64,000 nt of DNA from Candidatus Accumulibacter regalis (GTDB lineage Bacteria > Pseudomonadota > Gammaproteobacteria > Burkholderiales > Rhodocyclaceae), in the NCBI GenBank assembly GCA_000585075.1, contig JEMY01000044.1:200566-264565 (forward strand). Direction: 5' to 3'. Of the stretch, positions 30,007 through 39,800 are shown one piece after another (positions within the stretch are counted from its first letter, which is position 1; the number at the start of each line of letters is the position of its first letter). Position numbers and translations under genes: made by a program. Below the pieces are notes generated by a model, which saw nothing but the letters and a program-made list of their open reading frames with translations, ran no database searches and was not told the origin of the DNA.

Positions 30007-30334
30007 CGGCCGGGAAGCTCGCCAGCGTAGGGCTGGGTTCTTGATGAGACTTCCGGCGACGCGGACGGCAGCGTCGCAGCGTAGGGTGGCTGGAGTTCGC
30101 CCGGCTAATACCGCTGCCCGCGTCGCCAAGTCCGGCCAAGCATTCCCCTGCCACCGTCATTGCGAGGCGGCGTAGCCGACGCGGCAACCCAGTCAGAAGA
30201 ACACTCCCGGGCGCGTGAACGACGTGTAACGCGGTTGCCGTGGCGCAAAGGCTTGTGCTATTTTCTTCGCGCCAGAAGAACCAAGCGACGCGCGCATGTG
30301 CTGAAAACGACTGTATGACCAGGGAGAAGCTGCA
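30007..30334. other. Intergenic region at the left edge of the HAD/sulfatase island
   Basis: No gene is recognised. The region contains a half copy of the palindromic repeat at 30154-30192 and leads into the HAD phosphatase, whose ribosome site is AGGGAGAAG. A possible promoter (TTGCCG, then TGCTATTTT after 16 bases) is seen near 30235-30265. Confidence 0.6.
30154..30192 (+). repeat. Half copy of the palindromic 'CGTCATTGCGAGG' repeat (left arm)
   Basis: 39 bases beginning CCGTCATTGCGAGG and continuing through GCCGACGCGGCAA match the left arm of the complete palindrome at 61602-61730 in the same orientation, with three or four differences. The matching right arm is missing here, but a right-arm fragment lies at 33535. 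Confidence 0.85.
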
Positions 30335-31384
30335 ATGAAGGCCCGCCTACGCAATTTTCTCGTGGCCCTGCTGGCATTGGCTGGCCACCTTGCATTGACG
30401 AGCCCGGCAGCCGCGGCCACCGCCGATCCTCTGCCTTCCTGGCGCGAGGGGCCGGCCAGGCAGGCGATCGTCAAGTTCGTGCAAACGGCCACCGACAGGG
30501 CGAGCGCCGGATTCGTACCGCCCGCGGAGCGCATCGCCACCTTCGACAACGATGGCACGCTGTGGACGGAGCACCCGATGTATACCCAGCTCGCCTTCGC
30601 GCTGGACCGCATCCGGGAACTTGCACCGCAGCACCCGGAGTGGAAGACGCAGCAGCCCTTCAAGGCGGTGCTCGACAATGATCTCGAAGCGCTGGCGGCG
30701 GGAGGCGAAAAAGGGCTGCTCGAATTGGTCATGGCCTCGCACGCCGGCATGAGCACAGCCGAGTTCGAGGCGCTCGTGAGCGACTGGTTCAAGAAGGCGC
30801 GCCATCCGCGTTTCAAGAAGCCCTATACCGAGCTGACCTTCCAGCCGATGCTCGAACTGCTGGCCTACCTGCGATCCAATGGTTTCAAGACCTATATCGT
30901 ATCCGGTGGCGGTATCGAGTTCATGCGGCCGATGACCGAAGCGGTCTACGGGATCCCGCCCGAGCAGGTCATCGGTTCGAGCATCAAGACCAGGTACGAG
31001 ATGCAGGAAGGCAAGCCGGTGCTGACGCGCCTGCCCGAGATCAACTTCATCGACGACAAGACCGGCAAGCCGATCGGCATCAATACGTTCATCGGCAGGC
31101 GACCGGTCGCGGCCTTCGGAAATTCCGACGGCGACCGCGAGATGCTCGAATGGACCGGCGCCGGCAAGGGCGCGCGGCTGATGATGCTCGTGCTGCACGA
31201 CGACGCCGAACGCGAATATGCCTACGGCCCTGCCAACGGCCTGCCCGACACCAAGTTCGGCACCTTCTCCCAGTCGACGATGGACGAAGCCAAGCAGAAG
31301 GGCTGGATCGTCATCAGCATGAAGAACGACTGGCAGCGAGTTTTCTCTTTCCAGCCAGAGACAATGAACCCGGCCAAGAAATAG
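30335..31384 (+). CDS. Periplasmic HAD-family phosphatase
   Basis: A 349-residue exported HAD-superfamily hydrolase. The signal peptide ends near SPAAAATA (residue 28). Motif I is FDNDGTLW near residue 70, with both Asp; motif II is the VSGGG Ser region, and motif IV is FGNSDGDREML. The large cap insert and export resemble phosphoserine-phosphatase-like HAD proteins found beside sulfatases. It is 43 bp upstream of the sulfatase gene and surely co-transcribed. It probably cleaves phosphate esters in the periplasm, perhaps together with desulfation; the substrate is unknown. Confidence 0.85.
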   Translation: MKARLRNFLVALLALAGHLALTSPAAAATADPLPSWREGPARQAIVKFVQTATDRASAGFVPPAERIATFDNDGTLWTEHPMYTQLAFALDRIRELAPQHPEWKTQQPFKAVLDNDLEALAAGGEKGLLELVMASHAGMSTAEFEALVSDWFKKARHPRFKKPYTELTFQPMLELLAYLRSNGFKTYIVSGGGIEFMRPMTEAVYGIPPEQVIGSSIKTRYEMQEGKPVLTRLPEINFIDDKTGKPIGINTFIGRRPVAAFGNSDGDREMLEWTGAGKGARLMMLVLHDDAEREYAYGPANGLPDTKFGTFSQSTMDEAKQKGWIVISMKNDWQRVFSFQPETMNPAKK

Positions 31385-31427
31385 AATCGTAGGCCCTCTA
31401 TCGACCACGACCTAGGAGACTGATCCC

Positions 31428-33104
31428 ATGAACAAGAACAGATCCTTCCTGACCACCGTGCTGGCGACATTCCTGTTGGCAATCGCGCCCGCCCTTGCCG
31501 CCGCCCAGCCGAAGCCCAACATCCTCTTCATCGTCTCCGACGATACCGGCTACGGCGACCTAGGCCCCTACGGCGGCGGCGAGGGACGCGGCATGCCCAC
31601 ACCCAACATCGACCGCATGGCAAACGAGGGGATGACCTTCTTCTCGTTCTACGCGCAGCCGAGCTGCACACCGGGCCGTGCCGCGATGCAGACCGGCCGC
31701 ATCCCCAACCGCAGCGGCATGACCACCGTCGCCTTCCAGGGCCAGGGCGGCGGGCTGCCGGCGGCCGAGTGGACGCTGGCCTCGGTGTTGAAGCAGGGCG
31801 GCTACAAGACCTACTTCACCGGCAAATGGCATCTCGGCGAAGCCGACTACGCGCTGCCGAACGCGCAGGGCTACGACGAGATGAAGTACGTCGGCCTGTA
31901 CCACCTGAACGCCTACACCTACGCCGACCCGACCTGGTTCCCCGACATGGATCCGGAACTGCGGGCGATGTTCCAGAAGGTGACGATCGGCTCGCTGTCG
32001 GGCAAGGCCGGCGAGAAGGCCAAGGAGGACTTCAAGATCAACGGCCAGTACGTGGACAAGCCGGGGCAGAACGTCACGCTGCACGGCGTCAACTACCCGA
32101 ATGGCGTGGTCGGTATCCCGTACTTCGACGCCTACGTCGAGAAGGCGGCGATCGAGTTCCTGGACGACGCGGTCAAGGACAGGAGCAAGCCGTTCTTCAT
32201 CAATTTGAACTTCATGAAGGTGCACCAGCCGAACATGCCGGCGCCGGAGTTCGAGCACAAGTCGCTGTCAAAGAGCAAGTACGCCGACTCCGTCGTCGAG
32301 CTCGACGCACGCATCGGCCGCATCATGGACAAGCTGCGCGCGCTTGGCCTGGACCAGGACACGCTCGTCGTCTACACGACCGACAACGGCGCCTGGCAGG
32401 ACGTTTATCCAGACGCCGGCTACACCCCCTTCCGCGGCACCAAGGGAACGGTGCGCGAAGGCGGCAACCGCGTGCCGGCGATCGTCATCATGCCCGGCAA
32501 GATCAAGGCCGGCGCGCGCAACCACGACATCGTCGGCGGCCTCGACCTGATGGCCACCTTCGCCAAGGTCGGTGGCGTCGAGTTGCCGAAGAACGACCGC
32601 GAGGGCAAGCCGATCGTCTTCGACAGCATCGACATGTCGCCGGTGCTGTTCGGTACCGGCAAGTCGCAGCGCAAGTCCTGGTTCTACTTCACCGAGAACG
32701 AGCTGAGCCCGGGTGCAGCGCGCGTGGGCAACTACAAGGCGGTGTTCAACCTGCGCGGTGACGACGGTCAGGCCACCGGCGGCCTGGCGGTGGATTCGAA
32801 CCTCGGCTGGAAGGGTGCGGAGAAGTACGTCGCAACGGTGCCGCAGATCTTCGACCTGTGGCAGGACCCGCAGGAGCGCTACGACATCTTCATGAACAAC
32901 TACACCGAGCGCACCTGGACGCTGGTGACGATCAACGAGGAAGTGCGCAAGCTGATGAAGACCTACGTGGAATACCCGCCGCGCAAGCTGCAGAGCGAGG
33001 TCTACACGGGGCCGATCACGCTGTCGAACTATCAGCGCTTCCAGTGGGTCCGCGATCAGCTGCAGAAGGAAGGCTTCAACCTGTCGCTGCCGACGGGGAA
33101 CTAG
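31428..33104 (+). CDS. Type I sulfatase (arylsulfatase family), exported
   Basis: A 558-residue alkaline-phosphatase-fold sulfatase with a signal peptide ending near ALAAAQ. The formylglycine motif is CTPGRAAMQTGR with the modifiable cysteine at residue 80. The metal site includes FIVSDDTGYGDLG at the start of the mature protein and VVYTTDNGAWQD later. It would hydrolyse sulfate esters in the periplasm after maturation by a formylglycine-generating enzyme or anSME, neither of which is in the window. It forms a two-gene unit with the HAD phosphatase, inside a segment bounded by repeat halves. Confidence 0.92.
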   Translation: MNKNRSFLTTVLATFLLAIAPALAAAQPKPNILFIVSDDTGYGDLGPYGGGEGRGMPTPNIDRMANEGMTFFSFYAQPSCTPGRAAMQTGRIPNRSGMTTVAFQGQGGGLPAAEWTLASVLKQGGYKTYFTGKWHLGEADYALPNAQGYDEMKYVGLYHLNAYTYADPTWFPDMDPELRAMFQKVTIGSLSGKAGEKAKEDFKINGQYVDKPGQNVTLHGVNYPNGVVGIPYFDAYVEKAAIEFLDDAVKDRSKPFFINLNFMKVHQPNMPAPEFEHKSLSKSKYADSVVELDARIGRIMDKLRALGLDQDTLVVYTTDNGAWQDVYPDAGYTPFRGTKGTVREGGNRVPAIVIMPGKIKAGARNHDIVGGLDLMATFAKVGGVELPKNDREGKPIVFDSIDMSPVLFGTGKSQRKSWFYFTENELSPGAARVGNYKAVFNLRGDDGQATGGLAVDSNLGWKGAEKYVATVPQIFDLWQDPQERYDIFMNNYTERTWTLVTINEEVRKLMKTYVEYPPRKLQSEVYTGPITLSNYQRFQWVRDQLQKEGFNLSLPTGN

Positions 33105-33175
33105 TGTTGCGTTCTTGAGCGACCCTATTTGGATTTCACTTCGCCACTCTGCGTCGCGTGCAGATGGAGATACAG

Positions 33176-33519
33176 ATGCGGGTTGCCGCGAAGATCGTGT
33201 CGTCCGAATAGGCGCACGGGGAGTTGGCCAGACTGGCACGTTCGAGGCGCGCGAACGTACGCCTGGCCCAGCGTGCGCAGATCGTGCTGCTGGCTGCTGA
33301 GGGGTTGCGAAACGAGGAGGTCGCGGATCAGTTCGGGGAAATTGGCCGCGTTCGAGTGCCGCTTTGGCGGGGGCGTCAGGCGCAGTCGCGATCGACGGGA
33401 ATCGAGCGCGACCTGCCGCGCGGCGCACCTCCACCCCGGCCCCCTGGTTGAGCATGGTCGAGCGCTTCTTCCGGGACATGACCAGCGAGCGACTGCGTCG
33501 CGACGTCTCACCCAGGGTC
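33176..33519 (+). pseudogene. Decayed IS630-family transposase remnant
   Basis: Two fragments of an IS630-type transposase are joined by a deletion. The first, from ATG at 33176, has an in-frame TAG at 33209 and then reads LAQRAQIVLLAAEGLRNEEV ... GIERDLPRGAP, the usual N-terminal helix-turn-helix region. The second, about 33442-33519 in another frame, reads PWLSMVERFFRDMTSERLRR, the conserved C-terminus. The central DDE catalytic region, about 200 residues, is missing, so it cannot be active. It marks the right edge of the HAD/sulfatase segment. The rest of the 33105-33813 gap shows no other gene. Confidence 0.85.
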
Positions 33520-33534
33520 CCCGCGTCGCAAAAT

Positions 33535-33547
33535 TCTCGCAATGACG
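33535..33547 (+). repeat. Right-arm fragment of the palindromic repeat
   Basis: TCTCGCAATGACG, preceded by CCGCGTCG at 33521, matches the right arm of the palindrome at 61602-61730. It immediately follows the IS630 remnant and is in inverted orientation to the left-arm copy at 30154. Confidence 0.65.
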
Positions 33548-33813
33548 TGGGCCCTGCTGCGGCGCTGTATTTCCGGCGTGGCGTCCAGCACGCGGGGCAG
33601 CCGCTCGCAACCCTGTCGTCGCCAGCGCTCGATTTTTCCTCGAAATGGCGCAAGTGCCCTAAAATGCTGGTTTTGTGTGGTAGACGGGTTGATCGTCGCG
33701 GTGCGGGTAGCACGATTTCCCTGCCCCGAGGGCCCGAATGGCATGCAGCCTGTACTGCCGTCGGGTAAATGCGTCCGACGGCGGCAAGCGCCGCAAGCCC
33801 CTAGAGGATCGCC

Positions 33814-36800
33814 ATGACCAAAAATCGCCCCTCGCTTCCGCCCTGGTCGCCGCGCCGTCTGACGATGGCCCTCGAGCCTCGACACCTGTTCGACGGCGCG
33901 GCGCCGGTGGAAGTCGCCGCTGCCGTGCAGGACGATGGTGCTGCGGCCGTTCGCGATGCGCCGGCGCCGGCACCCGTTGTACCCGTCGAAGCGCCGCCAC
34001 GCGAACTGGTCGTCGTCGACAGCCGGCTCGTGCACAGCATCGATGTCGAGAAGTTGCTCGCCGGCCCGGCGAAAGTGGTGCTGCTCGACCCGCATTCCGC
34101 GGGCCTGGCGCAACTCGCCGCCGCACTCGACGGCGAGCAGAACCTTGCTGCGATCCACATTCTCAGTCATGGCAGCCGCGAGGGCCTGCTTCTCGGGCTG
34201 GGCCTGGTCGATCAGAGCGAGCTGCAGCGGCAAGGCGCGCTCCTCGCGAGTATCGGTTCGGCGCTGAGCGCAGACGGCGACATCCTGCTCTATGGCTGCG
34301 ATGTTGCCGCCGACAATCGCGCGTTCATCGACACCCTGGCCGGCTTGACGCAGGCGGACGTTGCCGCGTCCTCCGACGCCACCGGCAGCGCCGCGCTGGG
34401 CGGCAACTGGGTTCTCGAAATGACCGCCGGTCCGATCGAGGCGCGCGCGCTTGCCCTGGCCGATTTCGAACACCTGCTGGCGCCGCCGAGCATCGTCGAT
34501 GGCGGTGGCGCGCGAACGACCAGCGAAGACACGCCGCTGGCCGTCACCGGCATCAGCATCGCCGACGCCGATGCCGGCGACATGCAGACCGTGACCCTGG
34601 TGGTGAGCGGAGGAACGATCACCCTGCACGCTGGAAGTGGGGCAAGCATTGCCGGCGACGGTAGCGCCAACCTTGTTTTTTCCGGCACGCTGACGCAGGT
34701 CAACACGGCTCTGGACGGCATGAGTTTTGCGCCGACTGCCGATTACTTTGGCGCCGCGAGCATCGCTGTGTATACCGACGACAGCGGCGACGGGAGCGGC
34801 AGCGTCGGGCCAACGACCGTCACGCTGACCGTGACGCCGGTCGACGACCTGCCGGCGGGCAGGGCAGACACGATCGCCGTGACCGAAGACGCCACCGCCG
34901 CCGTCATGGGCAACGTGCTGGCCAACGACATCAACGTCGACGCCCCGATCGATACGCTCGGTGTCATCGCGCTGCGCACCGGCACGGTCGCTGCCGGCAG
35001 CGGCACCGCCGGCAGCGTCGGCAATCCGCTGCTCGGAAGCTATGGCAGCCTGACCGTGGGCGCCGATGGCGCCTACAGCTACAGCCTGAACAACACGCTG
35101 GCGACGGTGCAGGCGCTGGCCGCCGGCGACACCCTGACCGAGAACTTCACCTATACCCTCAGCGACGGCCACAGTACGGCGCAGGCCGACATCACGGTGA
35201 CCGTCGGCGGCAACAACGACGCCCCCCGGATCGTCGGCACGCCAGCCATCCTGGTCGCCAGTTCGATTCCCGAGAACGCGACCAACGGCGAGAACCCCGG
35301 CACGCTGGTCAGTACGCTGCTCAGCAACGTCGACGGTCATCGGGTGGTCAGCGACGTCGATGCCGGGACGGTTCTCGGTATCGCCATATACGACAGCAAC
35401 GTCAGCAACGGAATGAGCGGCGTCTGGGAGTATTCACTCGATGGCGGTGGCAGCTGGACGTCGGCGGCGCCATTTTCGCCCACCGCCGCCTTGCTCCTGC
35501 CGGCGGCGGCAAGGCTGCGTTTCGTCGCCGACAGCAACGCCGACGACGGCAAGGAATCGGGAGTGGCCCGGATTTCCTATTACGCCTGGGACCGCAGCGA
35601 CGGGGCGAGCGCCGGCGCCACGGCCAGCGTCGGTGCCAGCGAGCGTGGCGGTGCCCAGCCGTTCAGCACGGCCGGACTGGCCGCCGACTTCATCGTCACC
35701 GCGCGCAACGACGTTCCCACGCTGGTGCCGGTGGCGCTGGAGCTGAACGAAGGCAGCACGAGGACGATCACCATCACCGAGTTGCCGGTCGTCGACCAGG
35801 ACAATGGTGTCGATCAGCTCACCTACCGTGTCGAGCCGCCGCTGGCCGGCAAGGGACAGTTGCTCAGGAACGGCATTGCGCTCAGTGTCGGCAGCATCTT
35901 TACCCAGAAGGACGTGCAGGACGGCAGGATCAGCTACCGGCATACCGGCAGCGAGTTATTTGCCGACGACAGCGACAGCGTCACCCTGACCCTGCGTGAC
36001 GGCGCCGGCGGCGAGATTCCGGTCGTTCTGCCGATCGTCATTCGCGACGTCAACGCGCAGATCGCCATCACCGGAACGACGCAAACGGTTGCCGAGCGGG
36101 TGGGCAGCGAGGCGAGCGACTTCACGGTGCTCAACCTCGGCTTGAATGACGCCGATGGCGTGCCGGACGACATGACGCTGACCATCACCAGCCTGCCCGC
36201 GGCGGCGGTTGGTCGCCTGCAGTACTGGAACGGCAGCATTTATGTCGATGTCTTCGCCGGGCTGGAACTGACCGGTACGCAACTGGCCAACCGGCTGCGC
36301 TTTATCTCCAGCGGTGCCGAACCGGCAGCCGTCAGCGGCAGTGATTTCGCGGGGCCGTACCAGCCGACCGCCAGTTTCACGGTCGTGGCCAGCGACAACA
36401 AGGCGCCGACCCCGAGCAGTGCAGCGGCCACTGTCACCCTGACCGTGGTCGCCCGCAATGACCCACCGACCCCGGTGACGCAGCTGCTTACCGCGCTGCA
36501 GGGGGGGCCGGCGGTGGCCATCACGCCCCAGTTCCTGACCAGCAGCGATCCGGACAGCGCCGCCGCCAACCGCGTCTATACAGTGAACAGTTTCCCGCGC
36601 GCCGGTCTTCTGGAGCTGAACGGGGAGGTCATCGGCGTCGGCTCGACGTTCACCGAAGACGACCTGAGCTCGGGCCGGCTCACGTACACGCATGACGGGC
36701 GTGCCACCGATGGCCTGCCGTCGATTGCCGACGACAGCTTCGACTTTTCGGTCAACGACCGCGATGGCGGTGTCAGTACCGGTACGCTGGAAATCGACGT

Positions 36801-39800
36801 CAGCCCGACGGCGACCAGCGGTCCTGGTACCGGGGGTACGTTGCGCGGAATCACCGCGGAAGGTCTGTTCACCGGCATCGACAACGTCACCCTGACCGGG
36901 TCGGACAGCTACACGCTCGCCGCCGTGCCGACATACGGCACGCTCTACCTCGACGGCGCCGCCCTTGCTGCGGGCAGCGGCAGCTTCAGCCAGGCGCAGC
37001 TCGACGATGGCAGGGTGGTCTATGTCAATAACGGAGCCGAACCGGCAGGCTACGGCACGCCCTACCGCGACGCTTTCACGGTCACCCGCAGCGGTGGCGC
37101 GGTCGCCGGCAGTTCGACCATCGCCCTGATCGTTACGCCGGTCAACGACGCACCGACGATTGCCCAGGGCAGCTCGAACGGTGGCAGCGTCATGGAAGCG
37201 AGTGCGGTTGGCGGCCTCGACGATCGCAACCTGACCGGGGTAACCAACGCCGTCAAGCTGACCAGCACCAATCTGCAGCACGTCGATCCGGACACCGATC
37301 CGGCTGCCCTGGCGTATGTCCTGGAGAGCGCTCCGCTCGGTGGCGACCTGCGCCACTGGAGTGGCGCGGCCTGGGTGGTGATTGCTCAGGGTGGCACCTT
37401 TGCGGCGTCCGAAGTGGCGGCGGGCAACGTCGCCTATTTTCACAGCGCCGACTCCGAACTGCGCAGCGACTCGATCGTCGTCCACCTGCGCGACGGCGGT
37501 GTCGTGCAGGTGGGTGACGTTGCGTACTCGCCGATCCGCGAGCTGGGCTTCGTCACCGTCAACGACGGCCTGAATTCGCTCGCCATCAACAAGGGCGCGG
37601 TCGCCCGCAGCCCGAGTCGCACGGTGAGCTTCACGATCACCAACGTGAACGACGCGCCGCTTGCCTACGCTCGCAACTTCGTCGTTGACGAGGGCTACGA
37701 CACCAATCGCGACGGCCACGACGACAACCTTGGGCGGATCCAGGTTCTCAACGCCAATATCCTGGCGGCCAGCGACAGCGACGACGACCTGGCCACTGCG
37801 ACGTACACCATCGTCAGCCTGCCGCAGCGTGGCGTGCTCGAAATCGATCGTGGCGCGGGCGCTGGCTTCGTGCCGGTCATCGCCGGCGAGCAGTTCGACT
37901 ACTTGCTGCTCAGCGGCGGCAAGCTGCGCTACGTTCAGGACGGTTCGGACACCGTCCTCACCGACAGTTTCACCTGGCAAGTGAACGACCCGGCCGGCCT
38001 CTTCAGCAATGTCGCCACGGTGAGCATCGACATCCTGCCAAAGAACGATCCGCCAGTGGTTTTCAACAACACCGGCGCGACAGTCCCCGAGGGTGGGGTG
38101 AGCCACATCACCTATTCGATGCTCGGTTCCGAGTTCCCCGTCGACACCGACACCGACAACACCAGTCGGCAGGCGCAGTTCCGCCTGACTGCGGCGGTTC
38201 AGAACGGCACGCTCTATCTCGACAAGCCCGGCGTCATCACCGCCCTGGGCGTTGGCGCCGCGTTCACCCTCGAGGACATTCAGAACGGCTATCTCAAGTA
38301 TCGCCACAACGGCTCCGAGACCCCGTTGACCGATCATTTCGACTTCACGATTTCGGACGGCAGCGGCGACAACGAGCCAAGCGCCCGATTCAACATCACC
38401 ATCCTGCCGGTCAACGACGCGCCGCAGCTTTCCGCGCTCAATCCGCTGACCTATTTCGAGGACGATGGCGCGACGCTGATCGACCCGGCGGTGAACTTCA
38501 ACGACGTCGACCTGGCCAACGGCGCCAGCTACAACGCCGGAACGACGCTGACCATTGCCTATACCCTGGGCAGCGGCACCATTGGCGATCAGCTTTCGCT
38601 GCGCAACCAGGGTGCCGGCGCCAACCAGGTCGGCTTCAACGCCGGCAGCGGCGAAGTCAGCTACGCCGGCACCGTGATTGCGACGGTCAACCCTGCCGAC
38701 AGCGCGACCAACGGCGCCAACGGCGCTCAGCTGGTGATCACCTTCAACGCCAGCGCCAACGTCGCGGCGGTCAAGGCGGTGCTGGAAAACCTGACTTTCC
38801 AGAACACCGACCTCGCCAACGCCTCGCAGCTTACCGCGCAGGCGACGCGTTCGCTGCGCTACACCTTCGTCGATGGCGGTGGCGCGGCCAGTCGTCAGGA
38901 CGATGCCGGCACCACCCTCCAGGGCGTCGATACGGTCGTTGTCGATACCTCGATCATCGTCAAGCAGCGCAACGACGCGCCGGTAATGAACCCCGGCGAC
39001 ACCGTCCTGGCGCCGATCAGCGAAGACGAGACCAGCAACGGGGGCAGCCTCCGGGTGTCAACGCTGCTTGGCGGCAGCAGCGACGTCGACAACGGCTTCC
39101 TGCAGGGCATCGCCATCAGCGGCCTGTCTTCCGGTAACGGTAGCTGGCAGGTTTCGCGCGACTCGAGCAACGGCAGCGACGGCCTGTGGACCGCCATCGG
39201 CAGCGTCTCGCCGAACAGCTCGCTGCTCCTCGACCCGAACGCCTGGGTGCGCTTCATTCCCGATGGCCGCAATGCGACCACGGCGAGTTTCACCTACCGC
39301 GCGTGGGACCAGACCACCGGCAGCGTCGGTGGCCGCGCCAACAGCAGCCTGACCGGCGGCACCACCGCTTTCTCGATAGAGGACAACCTCGTCTCGCTGA
39401 CCGTCACCGCCGTCAACGACGCGCCGGTGCTTGCCGACACCACGCTCACCATGAGCGAGCGCGAGGACGCCGGTCCGCCGCTCGGCGCGGTTGGCACGCT
39501 GGTCTCCAGCCTGCTCGGCGGGATCAGCGACGTCGACAACGGCGACCCGAAAGGCCTGGCGATCATCGGCGCCAATGCGTCCGCAGGCAGCTGGCACTTC
39601 AGCACCGACGGCGGAGCCAACTGGCTGCCGCTGGGCGACCCTTCGCCGACCAGCGCCGTCTTGCTCGCCCCCGACGCGCGCCTCTACTTCCAGCCGAACA
39701 CCGACTACAACGGCGTGCAGGCGGCCGCCCTCAGCGTGCGCGCCTGGGACCAGAGCAGCGGCAGCAACGGCGCAAGCGGCGTCGACACGACTTCGGGAAG

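Noticed and set aside
33660..33813. Stretch before the giant protein gene with GCGTCCGACGG ... GCCGCAAGCCCC, faintly like the 3' half of a c-di-GMP (GEMM) riboswitch
   Set aside because: The conserved 5' half and the GCAAA/ACGCAAAGCC core are not present, so the likeness is too weak to claim.
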